A DNA stretch of 64,000 bases from Streptacidiphilus sp. PB12-B1b (GCF_014084125.1 NZ_CP048405.1:1860001-1924000), one strand, 5' to 3'; positions 8,373 to 16,875 are shown, counted from the stretch's first letter. Translations and numbers: made by a program. Notes: generated from the letters alone by a model not told the origin.

Positions 8373-9433
8373 GGATCGAAGGAGTTGACCACGTCGAGTT
8401 CTACGTCGGCGACGCCGAGCAGTTCGCGTTCTACCTGTGCACCGCCTTCGGCTTCCGGCTCTGCGGCCAGGCCGGCCCGGAGACCGGGCTGACCGACCAG
8501 CGCTCGCTGCTGCTGCGCCAGGGCGGCATCCAGCTGCTGCTGACCTCCGCGCTGACCCCGCAGCACCCGGCCGCGCAGTACGTCTCCCGGCACGGCGACG
8601 GGGTCGCCTCCATCGCCTTCGAGGTGGACGACGCCGCCGAGGCGTTCGCGCGGACCGTCTCCCTGGGCGCGGTCCCGGTCGAGCGCCCGGCGGTGTACGA
8701 GGCCGGCCAGGACCGGGTGGTCACCGCCACCGTCCTCGGCTTCGGCGACGTCAGCCACCGCTTCGTGGAGCGCTCCGGCGACCGCGAGGTGTTCCTGCCG
8801 GGCGCGATGGACATGTTCGCGCCCGACCCGGAGCAGGTCGAGAACCTGCTGACGCTGGTGGACCACGCGGCCATCTGCGTCCCGGCCGGGGAGCTGGGCC
8901 GGACCGTCGAGTTCTACCAGCGGGTGTTCGGCTTCTCGCAGATCTTCGAGGAGTTCATCGAGGTCGGCGAGCAGGCCATGGACTCCAAGGTGGTGCAGAG
9001 CCCCTCGGGCAAGGTCACCTTCACCGTGATCGAGCCGGTGACCGACCGCAACCCCGGCCAGATCGACGCCTTCCTGTCCCGCCACGGCGGCGCCGGCGTC
9101 CAGCACCTGGCGCTGCTCGGGGACGACATCGTCGGCGCGGTCCGCACCCTGGAGGAGCGCGGCGTGCGCTTCCTGGAGACGCCCGAGGCGTACTACTCGG
9201 AGCTGGAGCAGCGGCTCGGCCGCCCGGAGCTGGCCATCGACGACCTGCGCTCCACCAACGTCCTGGTGGACCAGGACCACTGGGGCCAGGTGTTCCAGAT
9301 CTTCACCCAGTCCATGCACGTCCGGCGGACCTTCTTCTGGGAGGTCATCGACCGGCACGGGGCCCGCACCTTCGGCAGCGGCAACATCAAGGCCCTGTAC
9401 GCGGCCGTCGCCCGTGAGCGCACCACTGCCTGA
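8369..9433 (+). CDS. hmaS: 4-hydroxymandelate synthase
   Basis: 354 residues, two VOC-fold halves. It belongs to the HPPD/HMS family of non-heme iron oxygenases. Iron ligands are visible as His in LVDHAAICVP, His in GVQHLALLG and Glu in FFWEVIDRHG. The segment QAMDSKVVQSPSG and the ending GSGNIKALYAAVARERT closely resemble glycopeptide-cluster HmaS rather than HPPD. It converts 4-hydroxyphenylpyruvate to 4-hydroxymandelate and CO2. The ATG at 8369 overlaps the ketosynthase stop, and GAAAGGAAC precedes it. Together with prephenate dehydrogenase and Hmo it completes a route to 4-hydroxyphenylglyoxylate. Confidence 0.92.
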   Translation: MRIEGVDHVEFYVGDAEQFAFYLCTAFGFRLCGQAGPETGLTDQRSLLLRQGGIQLLLTSALTPQHPAAQYVSRHGDGVASIAFEVDDAAEAFARTVSLGAVPVERPAVYEAGQDRVVTATVLGFGDVSHRFVERSGDREVFLPGAMDMFAPDPEQVENLLTLVDHAAICVPAGELGRTVEFYQRVFGFSQIFEEFIEVGEQAMDSKVVQSPSGKVTFTVIEPVTDRNPGQIDAFLSRHGGAGVQHLALLGDDIVGAVRTLEERGVRFLETPEAYYSELEQRLGRPELAIDDLRSTNVLVDQDHWGQVFQIFTQSMHVRRTFFWEVIDRHGARTFGSGNIKALYAAVARERTTA

Positions 9434-9468
9434 CTGACCGTCAACTCAACTGCACCGAAGGAAGTCTC

Positions 9469-10386
9469 GTGACCGTCCAGGATTCCGCACTGTTCACGCT
9501 GACCGAGGAGGAGCGCGAACTGCTGCCCTCCGACGCCGAGGTGGCCTCGTACGCCGAGCACGGCTGGTACCTGTCGAAGAAGCTGTTCACCGACGAGGAG
9601 GTCGAGCTGCTGGAGGCGGCGAGCGAGCGCTTCTACGCCGGCCACCGCGACCGCACGCTGCCCGTCCGCCCGCCGAAGCTGGCCTACTGGGAGCCGGCCA
9701 AGGGCCAGGTCCAGCGCCACAACGACTACATCCACTACGAGGACGACACCATCTCGGGCATCCTCCGCAAGCCGCTGCTGGGCGCCGTCGCCGCGCGGCT
9801 GGCGCAGGCCGACGAGATCCGGGCGTTCCAGTCCACGCTGATCTACAAGCCGCCGGTGGCGGGCGAGCAGTCCAACATCGTGCCCTGGCACTTCGACCGG
9901 CACTACTGGGCGAACTGCACCTCGGAGCGGATGCTGACCGCGTTCATCCCGTTCCACGACTGCACCGAGGAGCTGGGCACCATCACCATGGTGGACGGCA
10001 GCCACCGCTGGGAGGAGACCTCGGTCAACGACGAGACCTCGCTGCACTTCGCCGAGCGCGACCGCAGCCAGCTGGAGGCCATGCTGGTGGCCAACGCCGA
10101 GTTCAACGGCACCACGGTCACCAAGATCCCGATGATCATCCCCAAGGGCCACATGAGCTTCCACCACTGCCGCACCTACCACGGCAGCGGGGCCAACGTC
10201 AGCGACCGGCCGCGCCGGGCCATCTCCTTCCACCTGCAGGACGGCGACAACCGCTACCGCGACTTCCGCCGCTCGGACGGCTCGCAGGTGTCGTACAACC
10301 ACGACGCCCTGGTTCGGCGGACCGCCGACGGCGCCCCGGACTACAGCGACCCGGAGTTCTGCCCCGTGCTGTGGCGCAGCAGCTGA
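9469..10386 (+). CDS. phytanoyl-CoA dioxygenase (PhyH) family oxygenase
   Basis: 305 residues. The iron triad of the PhyH group is visible: His141 and Asp143 in PWHFDRHYW and the distal His238 in YHGSGAN, followed by the 2-oxoglutarate-binding Arg in RRAISFH. The family hydroxylates, halogenates or desaturates substrates using Fe(II) and 2-oxoglutarate. The GTG at 9469 has GAAGGAAG 6 bp upstream, and the stop overlaps the next gene as TGATG. The substrate is unknown; it is probably a tailoring step of the cluster product. Confidence 0.88.
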   Translation: MTVQDSALFTLTEEERELLPSDAEVASYAEHGWYLSKKLFTDEEVELLEAASERFYAGHRDRTLPVRPPKLAYWEPAKGQVQRHNDYIHYEDDTISGILRKPLLGAVAARLAQADEIRAFQSTLIYKPPVAGEQSNIVPWHFDRHYWANCTSERMLTAFIPFHDCTEELGTITMVDGSHRWEETSVNDETSLHFAERDRSQLEAMLVANAEFNGTTVTKIPMIIPKGHMSFHHCRTYHGSGANVSDRPRRAISFHLQDGDNRYRDFRRSDGSQVSYNHDALVRRTADGAPDYSDPEFCPVLWRSS

Positions 10387-11348
10387 TGCGCAGCGCCGTG
10401 GTGGTGGGCACCGGCCTGATCGGTGCCTCCGTCGCCCTGGCCCTGACCGGCCGGGGCGTGGACACCTACCTGGTGGACCGCGACCCGCAGGCGGCGCTGA
10501 CCGCCGCCGCGGCGGGCGCGGGCACCGCCGGGCGGCCGGGCGCGCCGGTCGATCTGGCGGTGATCGCGGTACCGCCGCGGCACACCGCCGCCGTGCTGCG
10601 CGAGGCCCAACAGGCTTCGCTGGCGCGGTACTTCACCGACGTGGCCAGCGTGAAGGCCGGTCCGCAGCAGGAGGCCGCCGAGCGCGGGGTGGATCTGGCC
10701 CGGTACGTCGGCGGCCACCCGATGGCGGGCAGCGAGCGGTCCGGTCCGCTGGCCGCCCGGGCCGACCTCTTCCACGGACGCCCGTGGATCCTGACGCCGT
10801 CGGCGCACTCCCACGACGACGCGGTGAGCTGCGCGCTGGCCCTGGTGGAGGCGTGCGGTGCCCGGGCGCAGTTCATGGAGCACACCGAGCACGACCGCGC
10901 GGTCGCGCTCACCTCGCACGCGCCGCACCTGGTCTCCAGCCTGCTCGCGGCCCGGCTGCTGCACAGCGACGAGGCGCAGCTGCGGGTGGCCGGGCAGGGC
11001 CTGCGGGACACCACCCGGATCGCCGGCGGCGACAGCCGGCTGTGGACCGACATCCTCGGCTCCAACGCCGCGGCCGTCGCCGACATCCTCGGCGATCTGG
11101 CGCTGGACCTGCACGTGGTGCTGGACGCCCTGCGGGATCTCGGCCTCGACGACCCGCAGGCCCGCCACCGCGGCACCGCCGAGCTGGGCGCGGCGCTGCT
11201 GCGCGGCGCGCAGGGCCAGGCCCGGATCCCGGCCCGCGCCGCCGACCCGAACCGCGCCGACCCGAACCGCGCCGACCCGAACCGCGCCGACCCGAACCGC
11301 GCCGCCGAGACGCGGCAGCTCAGCGGCGCGGCCGCCGCGCAGCTCTGA
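10386..11348 (+). CDS. tyrA: prephenate dehydrogenase
   Basis: 320 residues from ATG 10386, which overlaps the upstream stop (TGATG); a GTG at 10371 is an alternative. The nucleotide-binding start VVVGTGLIGAS and the family signature GGHPMAGSERSG near residue 105 are clear. It oxidises prephenate to 4-hydroxyphenylpyruvate, the substrate of HmaS. A cluster-borne copy is typical of 4-hydroxyphenylglycine-type pathways, where it boosts precursor supply. There is no ACT domain, so tyrosine feedback control is probably absent. The C-terminal tail contains four ADPNR repeats not expected in the family. Confidence 0.9.
   Translation: MRSAVVVGTGLIGASVALALTGRGVDTYLVDRDPQAALTAAAAGAGTAGRPGAPVDLAVIAVPPRHTAAVLREAQQASLARYFTDVASVKAGPQQEAAERGVDLARYVGGHPMAGSERSGPLAARADLFHGRPWILTPSAHSHDDAVSCALALVEACGARAQFMEHTEHDRAVALTSHAPHLVSSLLAARLLHSDEAQLRVAGQGLRDTTRIAGGDSRLWTDILGSNAAAVADILGDLALDLHVVLDALRDLGLDDPQARHRGTAELGAALLRGAQGQARIPARAADPNRADPNRADPNRADPNRAAETRQLSGAAAAQL
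11241..11300 (+). repeat. four perfect 15-bp tandem repeats inside tyrA
   Basis: The unit GCCGACCCGAACCGC is repeated exactly four times in frame and encodes ADPNR x4 in the disordered C-terminal tail. Being in frame, changes in copy number would not break the protein. Confidence 0.95.
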
Positions 11349-11406
11349 GGCCGCCCCGATGCCGACGCACCCCGTACCGACCGACGACACCGTGGAGGCC
11401 GTGACC

Positions 11407-13398
11407 ATGAACAGTCCGCAGTTCGAGATCTGCCTCGTCGGCGCGGGACCGCGAGGGCTCTCGGTCCTGGAGCGGCTCTGCGCCAACGCGGCGGCCGGCG
11501 TCGGCGAGGGGCCGGTCACCGTCCACGTGGTGGACCCGTTCCCGCCCGGCCCCGGACAGGTCTGGCGCACCGGCCAGTCGCCGCACCTGCTGATGAACAC
11601 CGTGGCCGGGCAGGTCACCATGTTCACCGACGAGAGCGTGACCCTGGCCGGTCCGCTGGCGCCCGGCCCGAGCCTGTACGAGTGGGCCAGGTTCCTCACC
11701 CTGATGGGCCCGATCGACGGCGGCAGCTACAGCGAGCAGGTGCTGGCCGAGGCCCGCACCCTGGGCCCGGACTCCTACCCCACCCGGGCGTTCTACGGCC
11801 GCTACCTGGAGTGGGTGTTCCAGCGGGTGACCAGGACCGCCCCGGGCCGGGTGCGGGTGCTGGCGCACCGCAGCCGGGCGGTGGCGCTGGAGGAGGAGGC
11901 GGACGGCACCCAGCGCGTCCTGCTGGAGGACGGCGTCCGGCTGTCCGGGCTGCACGCGGTGGTGCTGGCCCAGGGCCACCTGCCCGCGCGCGGCTCGGCG
12001 TCCGAGGCCGAGCGGGCGGACTTCGCCAAGCGGCACGCCCTGACCTACATCGCCCCCTCCAACCCGGCCGACGTGGACCTCGCCGCCGTCCGCCCGGGCG
12101 AGACCGTGGCGCTGCTCGGCCTGGGCCTCAACTTCTTCGACTACACGGCCCTGTTGACGCTCGGCCGGGGCGGGCGGTTCGAGTACCGCGGCGAGCGGCT
12201 GGTCTACCGGCCGTCCGGGCTGGAGCCGTTGATGGTGGCCGGCTCCCGGCGCGGGCTGCCGTTCCACTCGCGCGGCGAGAACCAGAAGGGTCCGCACGGG
12301 CGGCACCTGCCGGCGCTGCTCACCCCGGAGGCGGTGGAGCTGCTGCGCCGCAGCGCCCGGCGGCAGGGCGGGCTGGACTTCCGCACCCAGCTGTGGCCGC
12401 TGATCGCCAAGGAGGTCGAGGCGGTGTACTACACCGCGCTGCTGACCCGGCAGGGCCGGGCGGCCGAGGCCGAGGAGCTGCGGGCGCGGTACCTGGCCGC
12501 CGAGGCGGGCGGCGCGGAGGCGCAGCTGCTGGACGCCTTCGGTGTCGACGCCGATCAGCGTTGGGACTGGTCCCGGATCTCCCGGCCTTACCTGGGGCGG
12601 AAGTTCGGCTCCCCGGAGGACTTCCACGGCTGGCTGCTGGACCATCTGCGCGGCGATCTGGACGAGGCCCGCGCGGGCAATGTCGACGGCCCGCTCAAGG
12701 CCGCCCTGGACGTGCTGCGGGATCTGCGCAACGAGGTCCGGCAGGTGGTCGACCACGGCGGCCTGACCGGCGACTCGCACCGCCGGGATCTGGACGGCTG
12801 GTACACCCCGCTGAACGCCTTCCTGTCGATCGGGCCGCCGGCGCAGCGCATCGCCCAGGCCATCGCGCTGATCGAGGCCGGGGTGCTGCGGGTGCTGGGC
12901 CCCGAGGTGCGCGCCGAACTGGACGACGCGGCAGGGGTGTTCACGGTGGAGTCGGCCGCCGTTCCCGGCTCGCGCACCACTGCCACCGCGCTGGTCGAGG
13001 CCCGGCTGCCGGGCATCGAGCTGCGCGAGACCGCCGATCCGCTGCTGCTGTGGCTGCTCGCCGAGGGCCAGTGCCGCCCGTACGAGATCGGCGACGCCGC
13101 GGGCGGCGGGTACGAGACCGGCGGCCTGGCGGTCACCCCCTCGCCGTACCGGCTGGTGGACGCGGCGGGCCGGGCGCACCCGCGCCGCTTCGCCTTCGGG
13201 GTGCCGACCGAGTCGGTGCACTGGGCGACCGCCGCCGGCATCCGGCCCGGGGTCAACTCGGTGATCCTGCAGGACTCCGACGCCATCGCCCGGGCGGTAC
13301 TCTCGCTCGCCCCGCAGCCGTCCGGCGGCGGGGGCGGCGAGAGCCGCGTGAGCAGCGGCAGCAGCGAGAGCCGCCCGATCGAGGAGCTGACCCGATGA
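11407..13398 (+). CDS. FAD/NAD(P)-binding monooxygenase, CreE/FzmM-like (nitrosuccinate-forming)
   Basis: 663 residues. An N-terminal Rossmann FAD motif reads CLVGAGPRGLSVLERL (residues 9-24), a family-typical GQVWRTGQSPHLLMNTVAGQ follows, and a second nucleotide-binding region occurs near ETVALLGLGLNFFD. In the cremeomycin, fosfazinomycin and triacsin pathways, proteins of this type N-oxidise L-aspartate to nitrosuccinate. The immediate downstream gene, overlapping by ATGA, encodes the lyase that would release nitrite, and this pairing is the main support. Its exact substrate is inferred. ATG 11407 is preferred; GTG 11401 is in frame. Confidence 0.8.
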   Translation: MNSPQFEICLVGAGPRGLSVLERLCANAAAGVGEGPVTVHVVDPFPPGPGQVWRTGQSPHLLMNTVAGQVTMFTDESVTLAGPLAPGPSLYEWARFLTLMGPIDGGSYSEQVLAEARTLGPDSYPTRAFYGRYLEWVFQRVTRTAPGRVRVLAHRSRAVALEEEADGTQRVLLEDGVRLSGLHAVVLAQGHLPARGSASEAERADFAKRHALTYIAPSNPADVDLAAVRPGETVALLGLGLNFFDYTALLTLGRGGRFEYRGERLVYRPSGLEPLMVAGSRRGLPFHSRGENQKGPHGRHLPALLTPEAVELLRRSARRQGGLDFRTQLWPLIAKEVEAVYYTALLTRQGRAAEAEELRARYLAAEAGGAEAQLLDAFGVDADQRWDWSRISRPYLGRKFGSPEDFHGWLLDHLRGDLDEARAGNVDGPLKAALDVLRDLRNEVRQVVDHGGLTGDSHRRDLDGWYTPLNAFLSIGPPAQRIAQAIALIEAGVLRVLGPEVRAELDDAAGVFTVESAAVPGSRTTATALVEARLPGIELRETADPLLLWLLAEGQCRPYEIGDAAGGGYETGGLAVTPSPYRLVDAAGRAHPRRFAFGVPTESVHWATAAGIRPGVNSVILQDSDAIARAVLSLAPQPSGGGGGESRVSSGSSESRPIEELTR

Positions 13399-14816
13399 CC
13401 TTTCCCGCAGGCGCCGACTCCGGACTGCTGAGCCCGGTGCGGGCCGGAACCCCGGCCGAGGCGGCCACCGCCGACGAGGCATGGCTGCAGGCGATGCTGG
13501 ACGCCGAGGCCGGGCTGGTCCGGGCGCAGGCACGGCTGGGCACGGTGCCGCCGGAGGCGGCCCGGACGATCAGCGGACTGGCCCGCGCCGAACTGCTGGA
13601 CCTGACCGCGATCGCCCGGGCGAGCCGGGGCGCGGCCAACCCGGTGGTGGCGCTGGTACGGGCGTTCACCGCGCTGGTCGCCGAACACTCGCCGCAGGCA
13701 GCCGAGTTCGTCCACCGCGGCTCGACCAGCCAGGACATCTTCGACACCGGGCTGATGCTGGTGGCCCGGCGCACGCTGGGCCTGCTGGTGGCCGATCTGG
13801 ACGCCACCGCCGAGGCGCTGCGCGGACTGGCGCTGGCCCACCGCGACACGCCCATGCCCGGCCGGACGCTGGCGCTGCACGCGGTGCCGACCACCTTCGG
13901 CCTGAAGGCGGCGGGCTGGCGGGCCTCGGTCGCCGACGCCGCGGACCGGCTGCGGGCGCTGCGCGCCGAGCGGCTGCCGGTGCAACTGGGCGGCGCGGCA
14001 GGCACCTTGGCCGGGTACGTGGAGTACGCCCGGCTGGAGCCCGGCTTCGGCGCCGCCCCGGAGGAGTACGCGCTGCGGCTGGTGGACGCCTACGCCGCCG
14101 AGGTGGGTCTGGCCGCGCCGGAGCTGCCGTGGCACTCCAGCCGCACCCCGGTGGCCGCGCTGGCGGCCGAACTGGTTCTGGCCACCGGGGTGTTGGGCAA
14201 GATCGCGGTGGATGTGCAGTCGCTGGCGCGGACCGAGACCGGCGAGCTGGCGGAGCCGGCCGCCGACGGGCGCGGGGTGTCCTCGGCCATGCCGCACAAG
14301 CGCAATCCGGCCCTGGCCACGCTGATCCGCTCGGCCGCCATCCAAGTCCCGGCCTACGCGAGCGTGTTGGGCCAGTGCCTGATGTCCGAGGACGAGCGCT
14401 CGGCGGGCGGCTGGCACGCGGAGTGGCTGCCGCTGCGCGAGTGCCTGCGGCTGGCCGGGGGAGCGGCGTACACCGCGCGGGAGCTGGCGTCCGGCCTGAG
14501 CGTCTTCCCGGAGCGGATGCGGGCCAATCTGGGGCTGACCGGTGGCCTGGTGGTCTCCGAGCGGGCGGCCGCGGTGCTCGCACCGGTGCTGGGCAAGGTC
14601 ACCGCCAAGGAGGTGCTGAGCCGGGTCTCGGCCGAGGCCGCGGCCGACGGCCGGCCGCTGGCGGAGGTGCTGGCGCAGGCCCCGGAGGTCAAGGGCCGCT
14701 TCACCCCGGAGGAGCTGGACGCCCTGCTGGACCCGTCCGGCTACCTGGGCGCGGCGCTGCTGCTGACCGATCGGGCGCTGGACCGCCCGGGCCGCGAAAA
14801 GGCACTGGACGAATAG
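13395..14816 (+). CDS. fumarase/adenylosuccinate-lyase superfamily protein, CreD-like nitrosuccinate lyase
   Basis: 473 residues. The superfamily signature SSAMPHKRNPA (near residue 299) carries the mobile-loop catalytic Ser, and HRGSTSQDIFDTG is the typical second conserved block. Homologues are often annotated as 3-carboxymuconate cycloisomerase or adenylosuccinate lyase. No other purine or protocatechuate genes are near, and the ATGA coupling to the CreE-like gene favours nitrosuccinate lyase, which yields fumarate and nitrous acid. It ends the main operon; a 95-bp spacer separates it from the exporter. Confidence 0.82.
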   Translation: MTFPAGADSGLLSPVRAGTPAEAATADEAWLQAMLDAEAGLVRAQARLGTVPPEAARTISGLARAELLDLTAIARASRGAANPVVALVRAFTALVAEHSPQAAEFVHRGSTSQDIFDTGLMLVARRTLGLLVADLDATAEALRGLALAHRDTPMPGRTLALHAVPTTFGLKAAGWRASVADAADRLRALRAERLPVQLGGAAGTLAGYVEYARLEPGFGAAPEEYALRLVDAYAAEVGLAAPELPWHSSRTPVAALAAELVLATGVLGKIAVDVQSLARTETGELAEPAADGRGVSSAMPHKRNPALATLIRSAAIQVPAYASVLGQCLMSEDERSAGGWHAEWLPLRECLRLAGGAAYTARELASGLSVFPERMRANLGLTGGLVVSERAAAVLAPVLGKVTAKEVLSRVSAEAAADGRPLAEVLAQAPEVKGRFTPEELDALLDPSGYLGAALLLTDRALDRPGREKALDE

Positions 14817-14911
14817 ATGCACGATCGTTCGTTTTCATAGTACCCTCGTGCTGTTCGTTCGCCCGCGCACACCCGACGATCCGCAGCCCGACGACGGAGG
14901 GAACCCCCGGC
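14817..14911 (+). promoter_or_regulatory. promoter/operator region of the MFS exporter gene
   Basis: This relatively AT-rich spacer contains the palindrome ACGATCGT (14821-14828), two CGTTCG-type elements, and TAGTACC at 14838-14844, which is also present ahead of hmo. GACGGAGG at 14892-14899 is the ribosome site. A separate promoter controlled by the cluster TetR is plausible but unproven. Confidence 0.4.
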
Positions 14912-16324
14912 ATGACGACCACCTCACCCCGGCCGGAGACCGGCGACAGCACGGCCGGCGCACCGGCGTCCGCCGCCTCCCGGCTGGCCCTCGTGGTCGC
15001 CTCCGGGGCCACCTTCCTCGCCGTGCTCGACACCACGGTCGTCAACGTCGCCTTCCCCAGCCTGCGCTCCGACTTCCGCACCGAGCCGCTCTCCCACCTG
15101 ACCTGGGTCATCACCGCCTACACCGTGGTCTTCGCGGCGCTGCTGGCGGTCGCCGGGCGGGTCGCCGACATCCTCGGACGGCGGCGGCTGTTCCTCATCT
15201 CCACCTCGCTGTTCACCGTCGCCTCGCTGCTCAGCGGCGTCTCGCCGAACCTGCCGACGCTGGTCGCCGCCCGCACCCTGCAGGGCATCGCCGCGGCGGG
15301 CATGATCCCGGCCGCGCTCGGCCTGGTGCTGGCGCACACCGCGCCCGCCCGCCGCGCCGCCGCGATCGGCGTCTGGGGCGCGGTCGGCAGCATGGCCGCC
15401 GCCGTCGGCCCCAGCCTCGGCGGGCTGCTGGTCAACGTCTGGGGCTGGCGCGCGGTCTTCCTGATCAACCTGCCGCTGGGCGTGGTCTTCGTCGGCCTGG
15501 CCGTGCGCGGCGTCAGCGCCGACGCCCCCAGCGGGCGGCGGATGCCCGACCCGGTCGGCGTCGTCGCGCTGGCGCTCGGCATGAGCGGCCTGGTCTTCGG
15601 CGTCACCCAGGGCAGCGCCTGGGGCTGGGGCTCCGGCTCGGTGCTGACCCTGCTGATCGGCGGCGCGCTGCTGACCGCCCTGGCCCTGGCGCTGTCGCGC
15701 CGCCACGTCTCGCCCGCCATCGAGTGGGACCTCTGGCAGAGCCGCACCTTCGCCGGGACCAACCTCACCTCGCTGCTGTTCGGCGCGGCCATGTACGCCT
15801 ACCTGCTCAGCACCCTGCTGTTCCTGAACACCGTCTGGGGCTACTCCGAGCTGAAGGCCGGGCTGGCGGTCACCCCCGGCGCGTTCAGCGCGGCGGCCGG
15901 GGCGATGGTGGTCGGCCGCCGGATCGGCCCGGCCAAGCAGTGGCTGGCGGTGCTGACCGGCTCGGCCCTCTTCGCCGGCTCCTGCGCGCTGATGTACCTG
16001 CTGCTCGGCACCGAGAAGCGCTACCTGGCGCTGTGGCTGCCGATCGGCGTCGTGGCCGGGGTCGGCATCGGCGCGGCGCTCACCGGGCTCTCCACCGCCG
16101 CCGCCCGCTCGCTGCCGCCCGAGCGCTTCGCCTCCGGCACCGGGCTGCTGATGACGGCCAGGCAGGCGGGCGGCGCGCTCGGCATCGCCGCGCTGGCGGC
16201 CATCCTGCAGCACAGCGGCATGCTCGGCGACAAGGGCTACCTGGACACGTTCCTGGCCTGCGCCGGGTGCTCGGCGGTGGCCGCGGTCTCGGCCCTCACC
16301 ATCCGCCGCCGCGGCCCGGAGTAA
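14912..16324 (+). CDS. MFS drug:H+ antiporter (DHA2-type exporter)
   Basis: 470 residues with a string of hydrophobic segments. The family motif LDTTVVNVAFPSL lies in the first transmembrane helix, GRVADILGRRRLF is the loop 2-3 motif A, and LQGIAAAGMIPAALG and GPSLGGLLV match motifs B and C. It is predicted to export the cluster product or a toxic intermediate across the cytoplasmic membrane by proton antiport. It is last in the biosynthetic arm and is followed by a strong terminator. Confidence 0.92.
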   Translation: MTTTSPRPETGDSTAGAPASAASRLALVVASGATFLAVLDTTVVNVAFPSLRSDFRTEPLSHLTWVITAYTVVFAALLAVAGRVADILGRRRLFLISTSLFTVASLLSGVSPNLPTLVAARTLQGIAAAGMIPAALGLVLAHTAPARRAAAIGVWGAVGSMAAAVGPSLGGLLVNVWGWRAVFLINLPLGVVFVGLAVRGVSADAPSGRRMPDPVGVVALALGMSGLVFGVTQGSAWGWGSGSVLTLLIGGALLTALALALSRRHVSPAIEWDLWQSRTFAGTNLTSLLFGAAMYAYLLSTLLFLNTVWGYSELKAGLAVTPGAFSAAAGAMVVGRRIGPAKQWLAVLTGSALFAGSCALMYLLLGTEKRYLALWLPIGVVAGVGIGAALTGLSTAAARSLPPERFASGTGLLMTARQAGGALGIAALAAILQHSGMLGDKGYLDTFLACAGCSAVAAVSALTIRRRGPE

Positions 16325-16331
16325 ACCGGCA

Positions 16332-16428
16332 CCCGTACGCAGACGGCACCCGCCCGTACGCAGACGGCACCCGCCCGTACGCAGACGGCACCCGCCCGTA
16401 CGCAGACGGCGCCCGTACGTCGACGGCG
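16332..16428. repeat. 21-bp tandem repeat after the MFS gene
   Basis: CCCGTACGCAGACGGCA recurs at 16332, 16353, 16374 and 16395, giving an exact 21-bp period. A degenerate fifth copy begins at 16412. The array runs straight into the terminator stem. There are no unique spacers, so it is not a CRISPR array. Confidence 0.92.
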
Positions 16429-16463
16429 CCGCGCCCCGCGAGTCCTTCGCGGGGCGCGGCGCC
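16425..16463. terminator. strong bidirectional hairpin terminator
   Basis: A perfect 17-bp inverted repeat with arms 16425-16441 and 16447-16463 and a 5-nt loop (GTCCT), very GC-rich. It sits between the rightward MFS gene and the leftward HxlR gene, so it can end both transcripts. Confidence 0.9.
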
Positions 16464-16485
16464 GTTCCCGTGCCCGGGGGCCGGT

Positions 16486-16875
16486 TCAGCAGGTGGGGCG
16501 CTGTCCCGGGCAGCCGGCGTCCGAGGGCAGGCACTCCTCGGCCCAGCGCCCCAACTCGGCCAGGGCCGGGCGCAGCCCCGCCCCGACCTCGGTCAGCCGG
16601 TAGCTGACCCGCAGCGGTGGCCCGGGATCGACCTGGCGCAGCACCAGCCCGGCGGCGGCCAGCTCGGTCAGCCGGTCGGAGAGCACGCGTTCGCTGATGC
16701 CGGGGACGGCCCGGCGGAACTCGGCGAAGTGCACCGGCCCGCCCATCATCGAGGCGACGATCAGGCCGGTCCAGCGCTTGCCGAGCAGCCTGAAGACGCG
16801 CTCCACGGCACTGCCTGCCTCGGTGCAGAACGCCTCACCCTGGTCGGAGCCCGGCAGTACCTGTTCCGTCGTCAT
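16486..16875 (-). CDS. HxlR-family winged-helix regulator
   Basis: 129 residues. The family core is clear: FRLLGKRWTGLIVASMMGGPVHFAEFRRAVPGISERVLSDRLTEL... with the wing near RVSYRLTE. Extra cysteines at position 17 and in the C-terminal tail could make it redox- or electrophile-responsive, as in several quinone-sensing HxlR proteins; this is inference. It is divergent from the azoreductase gene with a 101-bp shared promoter region, so it probably represses azoR. Confidence 0.9.
   Translation of the reverse strand: MTTEQVLPGSDQGEAFCTEAGSAVERVFRLLGKRWTGLIVASMMGGPVHFAEFRRAVPGISERVLSDRLTELAAAGLVLRQVDPGPPLRVSYRLTEVGAGLRPALAELGRWAEECLPSDAGCPGQRPTC

Noticed and set aside
8369-9433. HPPD (homogentisate pathway) instead of HmaS
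   Set aside because: The QAMDSKVVQS segment and the C-terminal GSGNIKALYAAV pattern match hydroxymandelate synthases, and hmo plus a cluster tyrA are present.
11320-13533. Long leftward open frame opposite the CreE-like gene
   Set aside because: Composition is typical of reversed GC-rich coding sequence, and the sense gene has coherent FAD motifs and ATGA coupling.
13395-14816. Adenylosuccinate lyase or 3-carboxymuconate cycloisomerase of primary metabolism
   Set aside because: No purine or protocatechuate genes are nearby, and it is translationally coupled to the CreE-like flavoprotein.
16332-16428. Tandem repeat considered as a CRISPR array
   Set aside because: The repeats abut directly with no unique spacers and no cas genes are near.
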